Shown here piece after piece: positions 27,598-35,872 of a stretch of 64,000 nt of DNA. Location of the stretch: contig CAJTPW010000002.1 in the NCBI GenBank assembly GCA_910578465.1, positions 186,001-250,000 on the forward strand. The letters are read 5' to 3'. The position numbers and the translations under genes were made by a program. This stretch comes from an uncultured Vampirovibrio sp. (GTDB lineage: Bacteria > Cyanobacteriota > Vampirovibrionia > Gastranaerophilales > Gastranaerophilaceae). The notes beneath the pieces are model-generated. The model did not search any database. It was not told where the DNA came from and saw only the letters and a list, made by a program, of their open reading frames with translations. How positions within the stretch are numbered: the stretch's first letter is position 1; each line of letters opens with the position of its first letter.

Positions 27598-29637
27598 TTA
27601 TGCAGCCAAGGCTTCAATGCCTGATTTTGCATAAGTTCCGTCTTCGAGCAGAGTATTATCGCCGAATAATTCAAGGCCATTGTCTATTGTGCCGTTACCG
27701 TTTCTGTCGCATACTAAAATTGCATCGCCTGAATTAATCCAAGCTACTTTTTGCGCTATGCCGTCATTATCAATGTCAAAGTTTCTTCCCTGTTCAGGTT
27801 TTGACAGGGAAATGATATCGTTGAAATCAAGGTCAAAGATTAATGGATCAACAGGGAGAACGTTGGCAGGGCCTGCTGTTGGAGGAACATCACCAACACC
27901 GCCACCGGGTTTTGGACCAAGCTGCTCGCCTATTGATGGAACACCTCCGCCTTCTTCAGGGTTTTTTCCATCAATTAAATTTCCTTCATCATCATGGTCA
28001 AAATTTGATTCGCCTGTGCCTTTACCTGAACCAATAACAGAGCCGTCGCCACCACCTGAACCGCTTCCGCTGCCTGAGCCTTCTCCGCCTTCACCTTCAC
28101 CCGGGCTGTTTCCGCCGGGAATAGTGGGTTCAGGGGTTCCGTCTTCTTTGTATAGATAAATACCCAAATCACAGTTTTTAAAACTTTGAACGGTAATATT
28201 GTTGTTGATAATAAGGTTTGGAGATGCATATTTAAATATGTTGCCATAATCATCTCTCCATTTATGTTCTTCGTTTGGCATTCTTGTTGCTCTTTTTAAG
28301 AAAATACCGTCATATTGAATAGCGCCTATGCCATCGGAATCTCCTATTGTTGCACCACCTGAATATCTGCCTGTAATATAGACATCATAGCCTGTTCCGC
28401 CTGATAAATAATTTTTACCCAGACCATCATGGAGATTATCATTGCCTGAACCACCATAAAGTTTATTGTTTCCCATACCTGCAAATAATTTATCATTGCC
28501 TGCATCACCGTAAATAGTGTCGTCGCCATCACCTGCGTATAAGGTATCATCACCGGAACCGCCTCTTAGTGTATCGTTTCCTTCGAAACCATGGAGTTCA
28601 TCATTACCGGAGTTACCTTGGAGGATATCATCGTTACTGCTGCCAAATAATACTTCGGCTTTGGTTGTACCTGCAATTGTTTTTCCATTAGCTTTTGGAA
28701 GATAATAGGTTTTTCCATTTGCTTTGTATGTAAAATCGTGTTCAATTAGTTTGGGGTTATTGCGAAGGATTTTGAGGGCATTTTCAAGAGATTCAATGGA
28801 AATTCTTGCTATAATTTCTTGTACTAGTGGTCTCAATGTAACATCAGTTACCACATTGCCTATCGCATTATTTTCATCATAATACCAAAGAGATAGTCCT
28901 TCTGATTCGTTAAATCCAATGGGTTTTGGAACTGCTTTATTTAAGCTTGCATTTAAAATCCATTCATGGGTATCAATAAATGGTGCCAGTTTTCCTGTTG
29001 TACCCCAATTTGATATCGGTCTTATTGACTGAGGAGCAAAAACTAGAAGTTTTCCAATATGGGTATGTACCATACCACACCAGTCGTTCATAACGGAATA
29101 GTTCGTTATATGGCTATAATTATTTTTTAATTGCGTACCTGTTTGAGTTTTAATATTATCTAGCAAATGCATAACACCGGGGGCATTAAAAGTAAAAGTT
29201 TGATGCGTGCCAGCACTACAAGATGATACAAGCTGTGCTAAAGCGCCACCCAAAGAGTGACCGGTTATATAAATTGTCGTTCCCTTATCTTTATACTGAT
29301 TATATACAGTGTTATAGAAATAAAGAGCATCGTAAAACTGGGTAGGAATTTTATCCTGCATCAACATTAGATCGTTTTGCCAATCTTTTAAATCAAGAAC
29401 ATTTTCACCCAATCCATTCCTTTCTGTTCCTCGATAAGCTATAACACCTTCATTAGCATCTTTATTGTAATAAAATGCAGCAACTAAACCGGTTGGAGTC
29501 TTGTAGTAATTTTCTTCATTAGTGATATCACCTATCTCGACTCTCTTGTAGCTCAACTTATCTGCAAGACTATTTAACGTTTTACCGCCATAAACATAGT
29601 GCGCCAATTGTTGACACAATTCTTTTGTAATTGTCAT
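27598..29637 (-). CDS. RTX protein with class 3 lipase domain (RTX-2, 3'-truncated)
   Basis: From the ATG after AAAGGAAAACAAATT this encodes 679 residues. The lipase domain has Ser128 in ITGHSLGGALAQL. RTX nonapeptides (NDTLRGGSGDDTLYAGDGDD and relatives) lie at about 330-440, then a Gly/Ser-rich linker and the start of the EF-hand-like block. The protein stops inside that block, at GIEALAA, where RTX-1 continues for more than 450 residues. The break lies right next to the upstream box of kelch-1, so a deletion joined the two. It therefore lacks the C-terminal domain and probably its secretion signal. The last 80 residues are almost identical to RTX-1 at the DNA level, suggesting gene conversion. 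Confidence 0.82.
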   Translation of the reverse strand: MTITKELCQQLAHYVYGGKTLNSLADKLSYKRVEIGDITNEENYYKTPTGLVAAFYYNKDANEGVIAYRGTERNGLGENVLDLKDWQNDLMLMQDKIPTQFYDALYFYNTVYNQYKDKGTTIYITGHSLGGALAQLVSSCSAGTHQTFTFNAPGVMHLLDNIKTQTGTQLKNNYSHITNYSVMNDWCGMVHTHIGKLLVFAPQSIRPISNWGTTGKLAPFIDTHEWILNASLNKAVPKPIGFNESEGLSLWYYDENNAIGNVVTDVTLRPLVQEIIARISIESLENALKILRNNPKLIEHDFTYKANGKTYYLPKANGKTIAGTTKAEVLFGSSNDDILQGNSGNDELHGFEGNDTLRGGSGDDTLYAGDGDDTIYGDAGNDKLFAGMGNNKLYGGSGNDNLHDGLGKNYLSGGTGYDVYITGRYSGGATIGDSDGIGAIQYDGIFLKRATRMPNEEHKWRDDYGNIFKYASPNLIINNNITVQSFKNCDLGIYLYKEDGTPEPTIPGGNSPGEGEGGEGSGSGSGSGGGDGSVIGSGKGTGESNFDHDDEGNLIDGKNPEEGGGVPSIGEQLGPKPGGGVGDVPPTAGPANVLPVDPLIFDLDFNDIISLSKPEQGRNFDIDNDGIAQKVAWINSGDAILVCDRNGNGTIDNGLELFGDNTLLEDGTYAKSGIEALAA

Positions 29638-29667
29638 AATTTGTTTTCCTTTCCTAACTTTATACGT

Positions 29668-29745
29668 TATAATTTGCATACCAAATTTAAGCACTCTAAA
29701 TTAAACCTCCTCCTTTCCTTAGAGAATGCTTTGTTACATTGATAT
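29668..29745 (-). promoter_or_regulatory. Conserved structured leader of RTX-2
   Basis: This is the same leader as before RTX-1 and RTX-3, with GCATTCT pairing to AGAGTGC and a purine-rich AAAGGAGGAGG in the loop. Here the conserved ATGCAAATTATA codon run is in frame with the lipase gene, so an N-terminally extended form (starting at a GTG at 29694) is possible, although the internal ATG has the better ribosome site. Confidence 0.58.
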
Positions 29746-29789
29746 ATTGCGTGTTTAATTCAATTAATTATTTGCTAATTTGATTATTT

Positions 29790-30989
29790 TTATCTTTCAA
29801 TCTTGTTTTTGGTCATATGGATAACAGCATGTTTTAAGCCATCATGACCTCCACCTGTAATTAGAAGGTTTCCGTCTTTCAAAAGAACAGAGCTGCTTCC
29901 TTCATAAAGATTAACGGGTATTTTTGATTTAACATCTGTGAATTTATTTGTTTTTGGGTCGTATATTTGAGCATCACTGTGTGAAGTATAACCAATACTG
30001 ACACCTGTACTTCCGCCATAATATAGAATAGTATCATCAGGCAAAAGTGCGGTTGAAACAAATCCTGGAGATGATCTTCTTTTGTTTACAATTGTTGATA
30101 CATTTGTTTTCGGGTCATATTTTTCAACCATTCTAGCACTTTCAAAATGGGACTTTCCATAGCCTTCTATTAAATATATATCCCCTGACTTCATTTTTAT
30201 TAAATCAAAAGTAAATCTGTCGCTTGAAATTTTGCCTGCTGATATAATTTTATTGTCTTTGGGAATATATTTTTCAACTTCAAGAAAATGTGGGCATTCT
30301 ATCGCATCTTTTTCTACCGGTTTACCAAACCCACTAAAGATTAACACCTCTCCATCATTTGTTAACGTCATCATATGATTACGTCTTTCTTGAAGTAAAT
30401 CCGGCCCTTGTTCAAACTTATTTGTTTTGGGGTTATAAAATTCTGTGGATTTTAGTCGACTTTCGTATTTAATATTCCTTTTTCTTTTTTCATCATCAGA
30501 ATATTCACCACCAGATATAAATACTCTTCCATCGTTTAAAAGAATTGCTGAAAATCTTTCTCTGCCAGTTATCATATTTGGACCTTTTGTTATTTTATTT
30601 GTTTTAGGGTCAAATATGTATGTATGCGGAGATGTGCTGTTATGTGTGCAACCGCCAAGTATTAAAACATCGCCATTTTTTAATTTAACAGCACGTGAAT
30701 TATAATCTTTGTCTAACTTTGTTCTGTTAACTTCGCTAAATCTTCTTGTTTTGGGATCATAGATTTGAACCCAACCACTCTTATATACAAACACACGACC
30801 ATCATCCAATAAAATCATTTGATGCCCATACATAGGTCTATTTAGTTTTCCAACTCTTACAAAATCCCCTTGTTTATGAGGGGTAATGAAAGACCATTCT
30901 GCGGGGAAATAGTTTTTCATAATAAAGCAGAATGTCAATATTGAAATTATTATTAGAATTATTATTTTAAATATTTTTTTAATTTTCAT
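29790..30989 (-). CDS. Membrane-anchored kelch-type beta-propeller (kelch-2)
   Basis: This 399-residue protein has a short basic start and one hydrophobic segment (residues 8-26) without a lipobox, so it is likely an N-terminal membrane anchor with the propeller outside. Six or more kelch units are visible, for example LDDGRVFVYKSG, LKNGDVLILGG, LNDGRVFISGG and LKDGNLLITGG, each with a Y/FDPKTN(K/R)F turn. The first 50 residues are nearly identical to kelch-3, while the propellers differ, which suggests a recent duplication with divergent faces. It lies directly upstream of RTX-2. Confidence 0.8.
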   Translation of the reverse strand: MKIKKIFKIIILIIISILTFCFIMKNYFPAEWSFITPHKQGDFVRVGKLNRPMYGHQMILLDDGRVFVYKSGWVQIYDPKTRRFSEVNRTKLDKDYNSRAVKLKNGDVLILGGCTHNSTSPHTYIFDPKTNKITKGPNMITGRERFSAILLNDGRVFISGGEYSDDEKRKRNIKYESRLKSTEFYNPKTNKFEQGPDLLQERRNHMMTLTNDGEVLIFSGFGKPVEKDAIECPHFLEVEKYIPKDNKIISAGKISSDRFTFDLIKMKSGDIYLIEGYGKSHFESARMVEKYDPKTNVSTIVNKRRSSPGFVSTALLPDDTILYYGGSTGVSIGYTSHSDAQIYDPKTNKFTDVKSKIPVNLYEGSSSVLLKDGNLLITGGGHDGLKHAVIHMTKNKIER

Positions 30990-31342
30990 TTTATATATTT
31001 CCTTTTATTTTAAATTGTTTCTTTTTTTATTTCTTATTGTAATTCTTTTACTTTTTAGAGGTTTATTTGTTTCCATTTCTTATTATTTTTTATTTTTCTA
31101 GTAAACAAATTTTCTTTTGCCTTCTCACTATACCTTGTCTTCAAAACCTTTGCAAATGAAGAAGTGCGGGCATTATGCAATGAATTATGCAGTGAACAAT
31201 TCATTGCACGGTGCATGGAAAAATTCCCGGAATATTTCATTTGAAATCCACTTGTAACAAGGGTTATAGTGAATTTATGTTTTAAAAAATTTGTTCACTA
31301 AGTTTAGATATGAATTTTAGTTAAAGGAAGGAAAAATATATT
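30990..31342. promoter_or_regulatory. Divergent control region between kelch-2 and the holin operon
   Basis: This 353-base gap holds two back-to-back promoters. For kelch-2 (minus), TTGCAA at 31150-31155 and TATAGT at 31127-31132 are 17 bases apart. For the holin operon (plus), TTGAAA at 31241-31246 and TATAGT at 31265-31270 are 18 apart. Between them are a 10-bp inverted repeat, GCAATGAATT (31177-31186) with AATTCATTGC (31198-31207), and a dyad TGCACGGTGCA. Both transcripts begin with related sequences (AAATTTGTTCACTAA or its variant). A shared regulator is inferred. Confidence 0.62.
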
Positions 31343-31615
31343 ATGGACATTTTGAATTTAATTGCACCAATATTAGAAAGTACAGGGTTCCCTGTTTTAA
31401 TATTTCTAATTTGGTATGTTTATCACAATTCTCAAGTAAAGGCTATTAATAAAATTATCAAAAATAATTTTGAGATATTAAAGCAGATGCTTGAAGTAAA
31501 TCAAAAGCACACAGAAACATTATCAAGAATTGAAAACAAAATTGATAATAATTTGTGGTGTCCTATTTTAAAAAGAGAAATTGGACAAATTAATCAAGGA
31601 ATGGGGAGGGTTTAA
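31343..31615 (+). CDS. Holin-like small membrane protein (BhlA/UviB type)
   Basis: This 90-residue protein has one N-terminal membrane helix (about residues 5-27, TGFPVLIFLIWYVYHNS) followed by a charged amphipathic coiled-coil region. That is the layout of BhlA/UviB-type holins and of TcdE-like toxin-release proteins. A good AAAGGAAGG ribosome site precedes it. The amidase gene starts two bases after its stop. Together they form a holin-endolysin pair in one operon with kelch-3 and RTX-3. Similarity is by architecture, not by a diagnostic motif. Confidence 0.6.
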   Translation: MDILNLIAPILESTGFPVLIFLIWYVYHNSQVKAINKIIKNNFEILKQMLEVNQKHTETLSRIENKIDNNLWCPILKREIGQINQGMGRV

Positions 31616-31617
31616 CG

Positions 31618-32172
31618 ATGTCAGTATTAAATAAAATATGCCTGCATTGGACAGGTGGGGCTAATTTTCCTTGTGAAACAGATTTAAAAGCATATCATTT
31701 TTGCGTGGATAAATTGGGAAGGATTTATCAAGGGAAGTATTTTCCTGAAGATAATTTGAATTGCAAAGACGGTAAATATGCAAAACACTGCGGTGGAGGA
31801 AACACGGGCTGCATTGGGATATCTCTTTGCGGAATGGCGGGGTTTAATTTAGCAAATTTACAGACAAATTATCCGTTGTTTCCTTTGCAGCTTGAGGCTT
31901 TTTGCTGCTTGGCAGGGTATTTAGCAAATAAATACGGGATTAATGTTTGTGAAGAAAAAGTTTTTACACATTTTGAATTTGACCAAAAGCGAACTTTAGA
32001 CGGAAGAGAAGGAAAAATAGATATCACCCATATTTCATATTTGCCTGAGCTTGGAGTTTCAGGGGTTGGGGATTATTTAAGAGGAAAAATCAGGTGGTAT
32101 AAGGAAAAAATTAAAAATGGCAGCTACAAGCTGATAAACAAGTGGGAATGTTATGAGTTTGTCAAGGCTTAA
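31618..32172 (+). CDS. N-acetylmuramoyl-L-alanine amidase (amidase_2/PGRP-like)
   Basis: This 184-residue enzyme should cut the amide bond between muramic acid and the stem peptide of peptidoglycan. The zinc-binding first histidine is in ICLHWTGG, a second is in VFTHFEFD and an Asp follows in KIDITHISY; YHFCVDKLGRIYQGKY is the typical second strand of phage T7 lysozyme-like amidases. No signal peptide is present, so access to the wall would need the adjacent holin-like protein. It is longer than a bare catalytic domain by about 30 residues at the C-terminus. Confidence 0.82.
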   Translation: MSVLNKICLHWTGGANFPCETDLKAYHFCVDKLGRIYQGKYFPEDNLNCKDGKYAKHCGGGNTGCIGISLCGMAGFNLANLQTNYPLFPLQLEAFCCLAGYLANKYGINVCEEKVFTHFEFDQKRTLDGREGKIDITHISYLPELGVSGVGDYLRGKIRWYKEKIKNGSYKLINKWECYEFVKA

Positions 32173-32245
32173 CAGTTGGCTTTTTGGAAACAAGAAAGGT
32201 ATAATTAACGGGTTATATGGAGAAAAAATTAAATTGTTTAATCAA

Positions 32246-33409
32246 ATGAAAATTAAAAAGATAATTAAAATATTAATTCTGATAATAATCGCAATACTAA
32301 CATTCTGTTTTATTATGAAAAACCTTTTTCCTGCTGAATGGTCCTTTATCACTCCTCATAAACAAGGCGATTTTGTGAGGGTGGGAAATTTGCATTCACA
32401 TAATAGCACTCCTCAGTTAATTCTTTTAAATGATGGCAGAGTCTTTATCATGGATGCTGATTCAAGACCAGAAGTATATAGTCCCACAACAAGAAAATTT
32501 CATTTATTAAAACTTGGTAATATAAAACTATATCATAATGCTTCAATTCTTGATTTAAGGGATGGCAGGGTGTTAATATTTGGCGGTTTTGTTGAAAATA
32601 ATACCCCAAATACTTTTATATTTAATTCAAATACGAATTCATTTACAACAGGACCAAATATTCCAATCAATAGAGAAAATTATGCTTATGCATTATTGAA
32701 TGATGGTCGCTTATTTCTTGTTGGTGGCCAGCTTAGCGATGATCTTAAAACTGAATTTGATGCAAAAACTACCAAGTTTTATAATTTTAAAACAGGTTCT
32801 TTTGAAAAAGGTCCGGAATTGCCGGTCGAAATGCCCTATATGAGCAAAATTGTTCAACTAGAAAATGATGATATATATGTTTTTGGCTGTACATATATTG
32901 ATGAATATAATTGCGAAGAGCGCATTTATAAGCTTGCTAATGGTTCTAATTCATTTGAATATATTGATAAACTTTTTTGTCACAATGACACTATTCATAA
33001 ATTAAAAACTGGAGAAATTATTACATTCTGTGGAGTTGGTGCTAATAAGACGGATGTCAATAAAATTATAATTCTTGATAGTATGACTGATAAGTTGTTT
33101 TTTTATTCTCTGAATTTGCCGCAAAAATATTCTGCGAATACTGTATTATTGCCCAATGGTTCACTTTTGTTTGCAGGTAGTAATACAGGATTTAATATAT
33201 CCTATAGAGCATACAAAGATGTTAGAATGTATGATTTTAAACATAATAAATTAAAACTTTTGGATAATCAACTTAAAGTCAAGAGATCTGCTTATGCTTC
33301 AGCAATTCTTTTAAAAGATGGTAATATCCTAATTATTGGTGGTGAAAGATGGCAGCCCAAACCATTTTCTGCGGAAATTTATATGTTTAACAACAAAATT
33401 GAACAATAA
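32246..33409 (+). CDS. Membrane-anchored kelch-type beta-propeller (kelch-3)
   Basis: The 387-residue protein starts at the ATG that aligns with kelch-2 (MKIKKIIKILILIII), rather than at an in-frame ATG 93 bases upstream that overlaps the amidase gene. The ribosome site is poor, so coupling to the amidase is possible. One N-terminal anchor helix is followed by a segment (FPAEWSFITPHKQGDFVRVG) identical to that of kelch-2, then kelch-like units such as LNDGRVFIMDAD, LRDGRVLIFGG and LKDGNILIIGG. It lies directly upstream of RTX-3. Confidence 0.78.
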   Translation: MKIKKIIKILILIIIAILTFCFIMKNLFPAEWSFITPHKQGDFVRVGNLHSHNSTPQLILLNDGRVFIMDADSRPEVYSPTTRKFHLLKLGNIKLYHNASILDLRDGRVLIFGGFVENNTPNTFIFNSNTNSFTTGPNIPINRENYAYALLNDGRLFLVGGQLSDDLKTEFDAKTTKFYNFKTGSFEKGPELPVEMPYMSKIVQLENDDIYVFGCTYIDEYNCEERIYKLANGSNSFEYIDKLFCHNDTIHKLKTGEIITFCGVGANKTDVNKIIILDSMTDKLFFYSLNLPQKYSANTVLLPNGSLLFAGSNTGFNISYRAYKDVRMYDFKHNKLKLLDNQLKVKRSAYASAILLKDGNILIIGGERWQPKPFSAEIYMFNNKIEQ

Positions 33410-33453
33410 AAGTAAAAAACATTTATAAACAATTAAATTAAACACTACATAAA

Positions 33454-33531
33454 TATATCAATGTAACAAAGCATTCTTTATAGGAAGGAGAAGATTTAAT
33501 TTGGAGTGCTTAAATTTGGTATGCAAAATTA
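33454..33531 (+). promoter_or_regulatory. Conserved structured leader of RTX-3
   Basis: Third copy of the RTX leader. GCATTCT pairs with GGAGTGC, a U-G wobble replacing the U-A pair of the other copies, so pairing is kept. A micro-ORF, ATGCAAAATTACACTTTATA ending in TAG (MQNYTL), follows before the RTX-3 ribosome site AAGAAAGGAAA. Confidence 0.6.
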
Positions 33532-33564
33532 CACTTTATAGAAAACAAGAAAGGAAATTAAATT

Positions 33565-34818
33565 ATGACTATTACAGCAAATATTTGCAAAACATTATCA
33601 GATCATGTATACAATGATTCTAGGAAGAGTGTAGAGTTACCTCCTGGATGGAAAATTATTTCTGTGGTAAAAATTGATGCTACTTTACAGGCAGAAGATA
33701 TCAATTACTACACCTCTAATTCAGGCTGCCAAGCTGCCTTTTATTACAATGAGACAACAAATGAAGGTGTTATAGCTTATCGTGGTACGGAGTCTGAAAG
33801 AGAAGCGACAAAAGATTTTGCAGCAGATTTATGTTTTTTAACTGGGCAAATACCCAAACAATATAACGACGCAATTGCATTTTATAATGCCATAATCACA
33901 AATGCAAAATATCAAAATGCTACAATATGTTTAACTGGTCACTCATTAGGTGGTGGTTTAGCACAGCTTGTATGTATATATGCTTTGAATGAAAAATCAA
34001 AAGCACATAGCGGGTTTACCTTTAATGCTCCGGGCGCCCATGCTGTTGCGCGCGCTCTTGGATATAGCCCAAACTTAAGCTATCCAATAATTAACTATTC
34101 AATCATGAATGACTGGTGTGGTATGTTTAATTCTCATATTGGAACATTAAAACTTCTGCCCCCAAGAGTTATACCTAATACTACAATGGGCCCTTGGACT
34201 GGTCCTCATGGTGATATATTGCACCAAGAAATGGATTTATCCAAGTCTATTCAAAAACCTAAAGGCTATAACGAATCAGAAGGCTTATCTCTTTGGTATT
34301 TTGATTCAAACAACACCACAAGAAAAGCAAATAATATTGGCGATGTTGCTCTTAGAACACTTGCCAATGCAATTGTAGCAAAAGTTTCTAAAAAATCTCT
34401 TGAAAACGCTATATCAATACTAAGAAGCAACCCTGACTTTATTCAACACGAATTTAGATATGAAACCATGAATCAATCCTACATCCTTGGTTTTCCTGAA
34501 AAAGAAAACACTATAAAAGGCTCTAAAGATAATGAAATCATTTATGGCGGTAATAAAACTGATTCAATGACAGGCGGAGCAGGCAATGATGAGCTCCATG
34601 GATTCGAAGGAAATGACACACTAAGAGGCGGCTCCGGTGATGATACTCTATATGCGGGCGAAGGAAATAGTATAGTATACGGTGATGCGGGAAACGATGT
34701 TTTATACACAGGCATTTCAGGCAATTGTACACTTTATGGTGGTTCAGGAAACGACATCCTTGTTGCAAGACCAAAACCGTATAAAGAATTAAAGAAAATT
34801 TGGGGACTTAGCAAATAA
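33565..34818 (+). CDS. RTX protein with class 3 lipase domain (RTX-3, short form)
   Basis: This 417-residue protein has the lipase domain with Ser127 in LTGHSLGGGLAQL and a probable Asp in NDWCGMFNSHIG. A short RTX block follows at about 325-400 (NDELHGFEGNDTLRGGSGDD and relatives), nearly identical to part of RTX-2. It ends abruptly after GGSGNDILVARPKPYKELKK, with no linker, EF-hand block or long C-terminal region. It therefore probably lacks a type I secretion signal. The gene is fourth in an operon that starts with a holin-like protein and an amidase, which offers another exit route. A small membrane protein gene follows. Confidence 0.82.
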   Translation: MTITANICKTLSDHVYNDSRKSVELPPGWKIISVVKIDATLQAEDINYYTSNSGCQAAFYYNETTNEGVIAYRGTESEREATKDFAADLCFLTGQIPKQYNDAIAFYNAIITNAKYQNATICLTGHSLGGGLAQLVCIYALNEKSKAHSGFTFNAPGAHAVARALGYSPNLSYPIINYSIMNDWCGMFNSHIGTLKLLPPRVIPNTTMGPWTGPHGDILHQEMDLSKSIQKPKGYNESEGLSLWYFDSNNTTRKANNIGDVALRTLANAIVAKVSKKSLENAISILRSNPDFIQHEFRYETMNQSYILGFPEKENTIKGSKDNEIIYGGNKTDSMTGGAGNDELHGFEGNDTLRGGSGDDTLYAGEGNSIVYGDAGNDVLYTGISGNCTLYGGSGNDILVARPKPYKELKKIWGLSK

Positions 34819-34857
34819 TTATACTTGTTATGCAAATATTGAAGAAAGGAAATTGGT

Positions 34858-35193
34858 ATGAATTTATTGAAAATGTTTAAGGGACTGAAAAATTGCGGAT
34901 TTATTTCAGCTTTTGGCGGATTATTTTCAGGCGGAACCGTTGGAATTATTTGGGCAATTATTCAGCCTTTTGTAATTAAATTAATTCAAAAGAAAGTGCC
35001 CGGGTCAATTACAAAGCTCTATGAAAATTTAGCAAAATATTCACAACCCGCTGTGGATAGTTTATTCAAATTAAAAGAAAAAATTGAAAAAAGCCCGAGC
35101 GAATTGGACGATTATTGTTTTAATCAAGGAGTATCCGCCATTGAAAGATTTGCAAACTATTTAATCAGGGTATCGATTGAATTAAGGTCGTAA
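34858..35193 (+). CDS. Small membrane protein of unknown function
   Basis: I do not recognise this 111-residue protein. It has one glycine-rich hydrophobic segment (residues 15-44, SAFGGLFSGGTVGIIWAIIQ) and a mostly helical, charged C-terminal half. The ribosome site GAAGAAAGGAAA is good. It is last in the operon of holin-like protein, amidase, kelch-3 and RTX-3, and a strong terminator follows. A role as a second holin, or in release or protection, is possible but unsupported. Confidence 0.55.
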   Translation: MNLLKMFKGLKNCGFISAFGGLFSGGTVGIIWAIIQPFVIKLIQKKVPGSITKLYENLAKYSQPAVDSLFKLKEKIEKSPSELDDYCFNQGVSAIERFANYLIRVSIELRS

Positions 35194-35236
35194 TAGTAAA
35201 GTTTTGTACACATAAAGTCTGGAATGATTGGACAAC

Positions 35237-35270
35237 AAAAAAGCGCTGTAAAATTAATTATAGCGCTTTT
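35237..35270 (+). terminator. Terminator of the holin/amidase/RTX-3 operon
   Basis: AAAAAAGCGCT pairs with AGCGCTTTT around a 16-base AT-rich loop, followed by GTTTTTTT. It also serves the convergent Mor-like gene side poorly, since the T-run is on the plus strand. Confidence 0.88.
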
Positions 35271-35301
35271 GTTTTTTTAGTTTTAGCTATTTTTGGTTTT
35301 G

Positions 35302-35598
35302 TTATTGAGATTCTCTCGCTTCGGCATCTTTTTGCAATATTTTATAAATATATCTTTGAGAACAGCCGCATTCTACAGCAAGTTTATTTAGCATATATTT
35401 TGTACCGTCATAATTGTTTTTTATATACTCTTCTTTTATTATTTTAAAAGGGTTTTTAGGAATACTGACTGTTAAACCCGGGGTACAGAATAGTAAAGCA
35501 AGAGCTGATTGCATTCCTGCTTTTTCAGCGATAAATCTCAGGTCATCATTTGGCATATCATCAGGGGTTATTGATTGCATCCAAGGTTTAAGTTCCAT
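35302..35598 (-). CDS. Mor-like transcription activator
   Basis: This 98-residue protein resembles the Mor/C family of phage middle/late gene activators. The dimerisation part matches (DLRFIAEKAGMQSALALL, then TVSIPKNPFK), and a C-terminal helix-turn-helix follows (YMLNKLAVECGCSQRYIYKI). The ribosome site TAAGAGGAAAA precedes the ATG. Members of this family switch on lysis or late genes in Mu-like phages, and a holin-amidase operon sits next door, so control of that operon is a reasonable guess. Confidence 0.7.
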   Translation of the reverse strand: MELKPWMQSITPDDMPNDDLRFIAEKAGMQSALALLFCTPGLTVSIPKNPFKIIKEEYIKNNYDGTKYMLNKLAVECGCSQRYIYKILQKDAEARESQ

Positions 35599-35638
35599 TT
35601 TTCCTCTTAACTTGTTACTTTAGAATGTTTGTTCCTGG

Positions 35639-35872
35639 TTATTTTGTCGGTTTTTCCAAAGCACATACACTATAATCTTTAATTTTTATTCCAAAAACCT
35701 TTTCTATGATAAAAATATCTATTTCGGGACGATTTCTTTCCCCGGTCATATGTCTGCTAACAACACTTTTTGAAATATGCAAACCTGATTCTATGTCTTT
35801 TGATTTTAGATTAATGATCGAAGTTAAAAACTTAACAATCATTTTCTTTTGACGGGGAACACAATTTTGCAT
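35639..35872 (-). CDS. Small helix-turn-helix regulator
   Basis: This protein of about 77 residues has a lambda-repressor-like helix-turn-helix: KDIESGLHISKSVVSRHMTG, then RPEIDIFIIEKVFGIKI. I chose the ATG at 35872; a TTG three codons upstream is also in frame. The start overlaps TTTGGTATGCAAAATT, the same 16 bases that end the RTX leaders, which is odd. A palindrome and direct repeats lie immediately upstream, probable autoregulatory operators. It forms a tandem with the Mor-like gene. Confidence 0.65.
   Translation of the reverse strand: MQNCVPRQKKMIVKFLTSIINLKSKDIESGLHISKSVVSRHMTGERNRPEIDIFIIEKVFGIKIKDYSVCALEKPTK

Noticed and set aside
31055..31240. Small minus-strand ORF of 61 codons in the divergent control region
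   Set aside because: It overlaps both promoters and the inverted repeat, lacks a ribosome site and has only a weak match at 27543 due to the shared upstream box.
31096..31310. A 215-bp MITE-like element with inverted termini around CACTATA...CTTGT
   Set aside because: The inverted ends coincide with two divergent TATAGT promoters and their leaders, and a single such end occurs before kelch-1. Duplicated promoters explain this better than a transposon.
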